This document shows positions 58,699 through 64,000 of a stretch of DNA of 64,000 nt, in pieces. The stretch lies in the NCBI RefSeq assembly GCF_009380155.1, contig NZ_WHUV01000001.1, forward strand, positions 496,001 to 560,000, given 5' to 3'. The notes under the pieces are model-generated. The model did not search any database, was not told the origin of the DNA, and saw only the letters and a list, made by a program, of their open reading frames with translations. Position 1 is the stretch's first letter. The number at the start of each line of letters is the position of its first letter. The DNA is from Pseudomonas piscis. Its GTDB lineage: Bacteria > Pseudomonadota > Gammaproteobacteria > Pseudomonadales > Pseudomonadaceae. Position numbers and translations under genes: made by a program.

Positions 58699-60567
58699 AT
58701 GAACGTATATATCCGCTGGTTCCAACGCTTCATCTGGCTGGGCATCGCCATGAACATGGTGTTCGCCCTGCCGGCGTTGTTCGCCCCGGCCTTGCTGACC
58801 GCCGTGGTCGGCCTGCCGCCGGTGCTGTCCGATCCCTGGTTGGAGAACGCCGGCATGCTGCTGGTGGGCATCAGCCTGTTCTACATGCCCTCGGGCTTCA
58901 ATGCGCCGCGCTACGTGGTGCATTCCTGGCTCTGCGTGCTGTCGCGGCTGGTGGCGGTGGTGTTCTGGATCTACCTGATCGACACCAGCAACCAGTCCCA
59001 GGTGTTCGTGCCCATGCTCATGGGCGACCTGGGCATGTTCCTGGTGCTGGGCATCTTGCTGTACCTGGGCAGTGCCCCGGCCAATCGGCCCTGGGCCCTG
59101 CTCAAGGCCGGGCTGCACGCCGGGTGCCAGGGCTGGGAGAGTCGGTGGCGGCGGCAGGGCTTTCGCGTGGCGACCCTGCTGGTACTGCTGGTCCTGGGGC
59201 TGGTGGGTTATGCAACCTGGGTCAACATGCTGCGCGAGGTGCCGCAACCGCCGGAAGCCTCCGACGAGGATCACTTCAAGTACGCGGCCATCGGCCTGGG
59301 GATCGAGGCGCGGATTCCCTACTACCTGTTCGCCGTGCTGCCGCAGCTGTGCCCGGAGAAGATGCCCCGGGCCGGTGGCTACGAGGTCTTCGGCTTCCTC
59401 TATGAAAATGGCCGCGACCTGCCGGTGGGCATGGCCAAGCGGCAGCTGGGCTACCCGACGGTGGAGCCCAACTGCGCCCTGTGCCATACCGGGGCCTACC
59501 GGGCCAGTACCGGCGATGTGTCCCAGGTGGTGCCCACCGCCCCGGCCAACCTGATGCAGCTCCAGGCCTTCCAGTGGTTCGCCTACGATTGCGCCAGCGA
59601 TCCGAAATTCACCATCGATGCGCTGATGAACGCGATCAACGCCAAGTTCCAGTTGGGCCTGGTCGAGCGCCTGTACAACCGCTACCTGATCATGCCCATG
59701 GCCAAGAGCGCGCTGCTCAAGCAGAAGCAGGCCTATGCCTGGCAGAAACTGCGGCCGGCGCAGGGGCCGGGGCGCACCGACACCTTCAACCCGACCAAGA
59801 TGGTGGTGTTCGGTTTCCCCGACGACTCCACCATCGGCACCGTGGACCTGCCGCAGATCTGGAACCAGAAGCCCCGGGAGTCGATGTACCTGCACTGGGA
59901 TGGCAACAACAACCAGATCCGCGAGCGCAACTACGCCGCGGCGATGGCCGTGGGGGCGACGCCGGAGTCGGTGTTGCCGGCAAGCTTCAATCGGGTCACC
60001 AACTGGCTGCTGGGGCACAAGCCGCCGGCCTGGCCGTTCGCCATCGACCAGGCCAAGGTGGCCCAGGGCAAACCGCTGTGGGAGGCCAATTGCGCCGGTT
60101 GCCATGATTTCGGCAAGGCCGACACCGGCCAGGTGACCACCGATATCCAGGTATTGGGCACCGACCCGCATCGCCTGGATTCCTTCACCACCGGGTTGGT
60201 CCAGGCCTTCCACGGCTTCAAGAAACCGCCCTTCGACTTTGGCGCCTATCGCAAGACCCAGAGCTACAGCAACACGCCCACCGATGGCATCTGGCTGCGC
60301 GCGCCCTACCTGCACAACGGCTCGGTACCCAGCCTGTGGGACCTGCTGCAGGCGCCGGAGCAACGGCCCCAGGTGTTCTACACCGGCTCGGATATCTACG
60401 ACCCGCAGAAGGTCGGGTTCATCACCAGCGGTCCGGCGCCGAAAGGGCCGGCCTACTTCAAGTACGACACCCGCCTGGAAGGCAACGGCAATGGCGGCCA
60501 CCTGTACGGCACGCAGCTTTCCGAGCAGCAGAAATGGCAGTTGATCGAATACATGAAGACCCTGTGA
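58699..60567 (+). CDS. membrane-anchored di-haem cytochrome c, RoxA-like
   Basis: A 622-residue protein. The N-terminal 170 or so residues contain about four membrane helices, and another hydrophobic segment follows near residue 160 (ATLLVLLVLGLVGYATWV). The large periplasmic part has two haem c motifs, CALCH at residue 259 and CAGCH at residue 465. Their separation of 206 residues and the WLRAPYLHNGSVPSLWDLL segment resemble the RoxA/RoxB di-haem dioxygenases and MauG-like proteins. The ATG at 58699 lies 8 nt after GAGGG; a GTG 9 nt upstream is possible. It may oxidise the same hydrophobic substrate as, or take electrons from, the upstream GMC enzyme. Confidence 0.85.
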   Translation: MNVYIRWFQRFIWLGIAMNMVFALPALFAPALLTAVVGLPPVLSDPWLENAGMLLVGISLFYMPSGFNAPRYVVHSWLCVLSRLVAVVFWIYLIDTSNQSQVFVPMLMGDLGMFLVLGILLYLGSAPANRPWALLKAGLHAGCQGWESRWRRQGFRVATLLVLLVLGLVGYATWVNMLREVPQPPEASDEDHFKYAAIGLGIEARIPYYLFAVLPQLCPEKMPRAGGYEVFGFLYENGRDLPVGMAKRQLGYPTVEPNCALCHTGAYRASTGDVSQVVPTAPANLMQLQAFQWFAYDCASDPKFTIDALMNAINAKFQLGLVERLYNRYLIMPMAKSALLKQKQAYAWQKLRPAQGPGRTDTFNPTKMVVFGFPDDSTIGTVDLPQIWNQKPRESMYLHWDGNNNQIRERNYAAAMAVGATPESVLPASFNRVTNWLLGHKPPAWPFAIDQAKVAQGKPLWEANCAGCHDFGKADTGQVTTDIQVLGTDPHRLDSFTTGLVQAFHGFKKPPFDFGAYRKTQSYSNTPTDGIWLRAPYLHNGSVPSLWDLLQAPEQRPQVFYTGSDIYDPQKVGFITSGPAPKGPAYFKYDTRLEGNGNGGHLYGTQLSEQQKWQLIEYMKTL

Positions 60568-60613
60568 GGCGAGCAACCCGTGCCGCCGCAGGACTATCAG
60601 GAGGGATACCGCT

Positions 60614-61891
60614 ATGTCACTGGCAAGTAGTCTGGAACATGAATTCGACCGGGTGAAAGCCCAGGTCGATGGCCTGGTCGCCCGGTTCGACCTGGCCTGG
60701 AAAAAACTGCGCAACCAGCTCGAGCCCAAGGAGCTGCAAGCCATCCTCGACCTGGTACAGCGCGCCCACGACCAGGCGCAATACGCCATCGCCCACGGTG
60801 ACTTGCCGCCGGGCCAGCCGCCGGTGCCCTGGGAGCTGGCCCATGGCATGTCGGTGTTGCACCTGGGGGCGGCCCAGCCCCTGCCGCAATCGGTGGACCA
60901 GCTGGCGACCCAGGTGCTCAAGGACGGCAGCCTGCTGGGCTGTCGCAAGTGGGAACTGCTGGACCTGAAGTGGAGCGAAGCCCTGGTGGCCTGGATCGAG
61001 AACCTGCGCGACCACGCCACCTTCGGCACCACCCCGGCGCTGCTGGAAATCCCCGATGAGGTCCTGCTGGACCTGGCCGGGGATTGGGGCACCGGCTACT
61101 TCGAGCCCCAGTCGGCGGCGCAGCGGGTGGCCGACCTGATCACAGCGGACCAGCCGCAGGTGACCATCCACCTGGGGGATGTGTACTACGCCGGCACCGA
61201 CAGCGATGAAAAGAACAACCTGGCGTCCTGGCCCATGGGCAGCAAGGCCTCGTTCAGCCTCAACTCCAACCATGAGATGTACAGCGGTGCCCATGGTTAC
61301 TTCGACGAGATCCAGACGCTGTTCCCGGACCAGCAGGACACCAGCTACTTCGCCCTGTTCAATACCCACTGGCTGGTCATCGGCCTGGACAGCGCCTACG
61401 CCTCCGATGAGATGCAGCTGTACATGGACGGCAACCTCAATGCCGTCCAGGAACAATGGCTCAGCGATTTGATGGCCAGCCACGGCCAGGGCCGCAAGAT
61501 CATCCTGCTCAGCCATCACCAGGGCCTGGACATCACCGGCAAGACCCCGACCGCGCTGTATGGGCAGGTGTGCAAGGCCCTGGGCAACCGCGCGCCGGAC
61601 TATTGGTACTGGGGGCACCTGCACAACGGCATTTTCTACGCATCCAGGACCGATCCCCAGGGCATGGGGGTGATGAATGGGCGTTGCGTCGGCCACGGGG
61701 CGATCCCCTATGGCGATGCCAGCGAGCTGGATGGCGCGCCCGGGGTGTTGTGGTCGGAAACCCAGAAGGCCGGTGATGCCAACTACCCGCTGCGGGTGCT
61801 CAATGGTTATGCCCGGGTGAAACTGCAGGGCGCGCAGATCACCGAGCAGTTCGTCAGCGAGAAAGGCACGGTGCGCTGGCCCCTGGTCTGA
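60614..61891 (+). CDS. calcineurin-like metallophosphoesterase
   Basis: A 425-residue protein. After a helical N-terminal region of about 150 residues come the phosphoesterase motifs in order: LAGDWGTG (about 154), HLGDVYYAG (about 190), SNHEMY (about 219, the GNHE equivalent with Ser for Gly), LLSHHQG and WGHLHN. No signal peptide is visible. AGGAGGG lies 7-13 nt before the ATG. It follows the di-haem gene by 46 nt. The substrate is not predictable. Confidence 0.87.
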   Translation: MSLASSLEHEFDRVKAQVDGLVARFDLAWKKLRNQLEPKELQAILDLVQRAHDQAQYAIAHGDLPPGQPPVPWELAHGMSVLHLGAAQPLPQSVDQLATQVLKDGSLLGCRKWELLDLKWSEALVAWIENLRDHATFGTTPALLEIPDEVLLDLAGDWGTGYFEPQSAAQRVADLITADQPQVTIHLGDVYYAGTDSDEKNNLASWPMGSKASFSLNSNHEMYSGAHGYFDEIQTLFPDQQDTSYFALFNTHWLVIGLDSAYASDEMQLYMDGNLNAVQEQWLSDLMASHGQGRKIILLSHHQGLDITGKTPTALYGQVCKALGNRAPDYWYWGHLHNGIFYASRTDPQGMGVMNGRCVGHGAIPYGDASELDGAPGVLWSETQKAGDANYPLRVLNGYARVKLQGAQITEQFVSEKGTVRWPLV

Positions 61892-61904
61892 TACCACGGG
61901 TGTG

Positions 61905-61932
61905 GCGGCTACAGAGGTGAATCTGTAGCCGC
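61905..61932. terminator. bidirectional hairpin between phosphoesterase gene and gbcA
   Basis: GCGGCTACAGA and TCTGTAGCCGC form a perfect 11-bp stem around GGTGAA between convergent genes. The right arm continues into CTGCCGAGC, which places it in the CTGTAGCCGCTGCCG repeat family. Confidence 0.75.
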
Positions 61933-61975
61933 TGCCGAGCTTGCCAGGCCGTCAGGGTCTGCGGGCGGGCGCAGT

Positions 61976-63268
61976 TCAGCCGGTGACCGGTACGCCCTTG
62001 AGGTAGGGCGCCGGTTCGGCGCCGAGGTTGTTGAGCAGGCGCTCGCTGTACCAGTCGATGAAGTTGACCACGCCGAACTCGTAGGTCTTGGAGTAGGGCC
62101 CGGGCTGGTAGGCGGTGGAGTTGATGCCGCGCTGGTTCTCCTCGGCCAGGCGCCGGTCCTGGTCGTTGGTGGCGTCCCACACCTGGCGCATGCGCTCCAC
62201 GTCGTAGTCCACGCCTTCCACGGCGTCCTTGTGCACCAGCCACTTGGTGGTGACCATGGTTTCCTGGGCGCTGATCGGCCACACCGTGAACACGATGATG
62301 TGGTCGCCCATGCAGTGGTTCCACGAATGGGGCAGGTGCAGGATGCGCATCGAACCCAGGTCCGGGTTCTTGATCCGGCCCATGAGTTTCTTGCAGCCCT
62401 GCTTGCCGTCCAGAGTCATGGACACGGTGCCCTTGAGCAGCGGCATGCGCACGATACGGTTGCGCAGGCCGAAGCTGGCGTGGGCGTAGGGGATCTTCTC
62501 GGCTTCCCAGGCGGCGGCGGAGGCCGCTACGTGGTCCTTGAAGGCCTGGTCGGCCCGTGGGTCGGTGACGTCGTCCCATTCCAGCAGGGTTTTGAGCAGT
62601 TCCGGGTGCGAGGCATTGCAGTGGTAGCACTCGCGGTTGTTCTCCAGCACCAGTTTCCAGTTGGCCTTTTCCATCAAGGTGGTGGTGATCGCCACCTTGG
62701 TGTTCTCCATGTCGTAGGGCTCCATGTAGTGGGCCAGGGTCGCCAGGAAGTCATCGATGGCCGGCGGGTTCTCGGCCAGCGAGATGAAGATGTAGCCGCC
62801 GGCGGTCTTCACCTGCACCGGCTTGAGGCTGTACTGCTTCATGTCGAAGTCGGCGCCCATCTCGGTGCCGGCGAACAGCAGGCGGCCGTCCACTTCGTAG
62901 GTCCACTGGTGGTAGGGGCAGACCAGCTTGGCCACCTTGCCCTTGTCGCTGGTGCACAAGCGCGAGCCACGGTGCCGGCAGACGTTGTGGAAGGCGTGGA
63001 CCACGCCATCGGCGCCGCGGATGACGATGATCGGGTTCTTGCCGATCTGCAGGGTGATGAAGTTGCCCTTGGTGGGAATCTCCGAGGTCATGCCGGCGAT
63101 CAGCCATTCCTTGTGGAAGATCTCCTGCATGTCGATTTCGAACAGCCTTTGGTCGCAGTAGAAGGGTTGCGGCAGGGAGAAGGTCCGCTCGCGTTCCTGC
63201 AGCATCTGCGCGGTGGCCTTGCGTGCGGGTTCCAGTGGATCGCCCAGGCTCAGGGTGGTGACGTCCAT
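61976..63268 (-). CDS. gbcA: glycine betaine monooxygenase, Rieske oxygenase subunit GbcA
   Basis: It removes one methyl group of glycine betaine as formaldehyde, giving dimethylglycine. The 430-residue protein has a Rieske [2Fe-2S] site with Cys97/His99 (VCRHRGSRLC) and Cys117/His120 (CPYHQW). The mononuclear iron site is in ENNRECYHCNASHPELLK (His216, His221). It is divergent from gbcB, with a shared 290-bp promoter region. GbdR activation is established in P. aeruginosa. Its product feeds the DgcAB enzymes encoded earlier in this window. Confidence 0.97.
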   Translation of the reverse strand: MDVTTLSLGDPLEPARKATAQMLQERERTFSLPQPFYCDQRLFEIDMQEIFHKEWLIAGMTSEIPTKGNFITLQIGKNPIIVIRGADGVVHAFHNVCRHRGSRLCTSDKGKVAKLVCPYHQWTYEVDGRLLFAGTEMGADFDMKQYSLKPVQVKTAGGYIFISLAENPPAIDDFLATLAHYMEPYDMENTKVAITTTLMEKANWKLVLENNRECYHCNASHPELLKTLLEWDDVTDPRADQAFKDHVAASAAAWEAEKIPYAHASFGLRNRIVRMPLLKGTVSMTLDGKQGCKKLMGRIKNPDLGSMRILHLPHSWNHCMGDHIIVFTVWPISAQETMVTTKWLVHKDAVEGVDYDVERMRQVWDATNDQDRRLAEENQRGINSTAYQPGPYSKTYEFGVVNFIDWYSERLLNNLGAEPAPYLKGVPVTG

Positions 63269-63458
63269 CGTTCAGGTCCTCATGGCCGTTCGGTGCGGCC
63301 GGCGTATTAGGGAGTGGCTACGGTCGGTGCTACGCAAGTCACGAAAAAGCAGCTGTTGTCGTGGGGCCGAGTGTGGGTCCGCAGGCGCCGCGAACCTTAT
63401 CCATGGGCGACATGGCCCAATCTGTTCCCGACGCCGTAGGCCCTGTAGCCGGGGCCTG

Positions 63459-63501
63459 GTCGCGATAAGCATGTGAATGTCGCGGATAGGTAAACAGGCC
63501 C
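63459..63501. promoter_or_regulatory. 20-bp spaced GTCGCG repeats in the gbcA-gbcB control region
   Basis: GTCGCGATA at 63459 and GTCGCGGATA at 63479 form a direct repeat 20 bp apart, 190-210 bp upstream of gbcA and about 60-100 bp upstream of gbcB. They resemble the GTCGC repeats upstream of choX and may be GbdR half-sites. The second runs into ATAGGTAAACAGGCC, an inverted relative of the repeat at 35768. Confidence 0.45.
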
Positions 63502-63558
63502 TGGGCGCCTTACGCAGAATCGCTGGCAAGACGCCGACAGTCGGCCGTGGAGAACAGC

Positions 63559-64000
63559 ATGTCCAACACCTTCCTCAACCCGGTAACCACCCAGACCTGG
63601 GCCAATGGTCGTCACATCGTCCGTTGCGTCAAAGTCATCCAGGAAACCTGGGACGTACGGACCTTCTGCTTCATGGCCGACCAGCCGATCATGTTCTTCT
63701 TCAAGCCGGGGCAGTTCGTCACCCTGGAGCTGGAGATCGAAGGCCAGCCGGTGATGCGCTCCTACACCATCTCCAGTTCGCCGTCGGTGCCCTACAGCTT
63801 CTCGGTGACCATCAAGCGCGTGCCCGGCGGCAAGGTCTCCAACCACCTGCACGACACCCTGCACGAGGGCCAGGAGCTGGCGGTACACGGGCCGGTGGGG
63901 TTGTTCAACGCCATCGACTTCCCCAACCCGAAGATCCTCTACCTCAGCGGCGGGGTCGGCATCACTCCGGTGATGTCCATGGCGCGCTGGTTCTACGACA
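63559..64000 (+). CDS. gbcB: glycine betaine monooxygenase reductase GbcB (partial, cut by window end)
   Basis: The first 147 codons of a ferredoxin-reductase-type protein. The FAD-binding segment is RSYTISSSPSVPYSFSVTIKR, and the NAD-binding loop ILYLSGGVGITPVMSMARW lies at the right edge. A C-terminal plant-type [2Fe-2S] domain is expected beyond the window. It supplies electrons from NADH to GbcA. GGAG lies 9 nt before the ATG at 63559. It is divergent from gbcA. Confidence 0.94.
   Translation, partial: MSNTFLNPVTTQTWANGRHIVRCVKVIQETWDVRTFCFMADQPIMFFFKPGQFVTLELEIEGQPVMRSYTISSSPSVPYSFSVTIKRVPGGKVSNHLHDTLHEGQELAVHGPVGLFNAIDFPNPKILYLSGGVGITPVMSMARWFYD

Noticed and set aside
55035..58871. 1,278-codon reverse open frame
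   Set aside because: Antisense shadow of the GMC-hydrolase fusion gene. Its composition is biased to Gly, His, Val and Gln, with no recognisable domain.

Overview
The window looks like a chromosomal segment of a fluorescent-group Pseudomonas (P. fluorescens/protegens/chlororaphis type). It has high GC, REP-type intergenic palindromes, and gene blocks whose order matches two well-known Pseudomonas loci: the tkt-epd-pgk-fba central carbon cluster, and the bet/cho/gbd/cdh/dgc/gbc choline-carnitine-glycine betaine supercluster. No rRNA, tRNA, CRISPR array, intact IS element or prophage was seen.

Layout. 1-6.6 kb: transketolase, erythrose-4-phosphate dehydrogenase, phosphoglycerate kinase, two small lipoproteins and class II aldolase, all forward, ending at a strong terminator. 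6.6-21.7 kb: mostly housekeeping and signalling genes. These are a PL7 alginate lyase, a response regulator with GGDEF and EAL domains, a YgjP-type peptidase, ElaA, a periplasmic binding protein, a YccS-type membrane protein, a BaiN/HI0933-type flavoprotein, DbpA helicase, a DHA2 transporter and a TldD/TldE-like protease pair. 21.9-28.4 kb: betIBA with divergent betT and a perfect BetI-type palindrome between them. 28.5-34.9 kb: the choXWV ABC importer, L-serine dehydratase and the AraC-family activator gbdR. 34.9-37.5 kb: a short accessory stretch with an AAC(6')-type acetyltransferase and small DUF proteins. 37.5-43.5 kb: gamma-butyrobetaine hydroxylase, the carnitine genes cdhB-cdhA-cdhC, the binding protein caiX and the regulator cdhR. 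43.7-45.8 kb: DUF3010, a LysR regulator and an LprI-type protein. 46.1-54.1 kb: the dimethylglycine operon (M19 peptidase-like protein, DUF5943, dgcA, dgcB, two ETF-like subunits). 54.1-55.2 kb: a repeat-rich intergenic region. 55.2-61.9 kb: a three-gene cluster of a GMC oxidoreductase-hydrolase fusion, a di-haem cytochrome c and a metallophosphoesterase. 62-64 kb: divergent gbcA and gbcB, the latter cut by the window end.

Together the right-hand two thirds can encode import of choline, betaine and carnitine, oxidation of choline to glycine betaine, conversion of gamma-butyrobetaine through carnitine to glycine betaine, stepwise demethylation of betaine and dimethylglycine, and deamination of the resulting serine.

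The most unusual signal is a cluster of eight perfect consensus DnaA boxes between 52.6 and 54.9 kb. Four of them lie in a degenerate four-copy repeat array of about 180 bp per unit, downstream of the ETF genes. This resembles a DnaA-titration (datA-like) locus. Other points worth following are the GMC/di-haem/phosphoesterase cluster, an M19-family protein lacking three of five metal ligands, a good sigma-54 promoter in front of gbdR, and 20-21 bp spaced direct repeats in the cho, cdh and gbc control regions.
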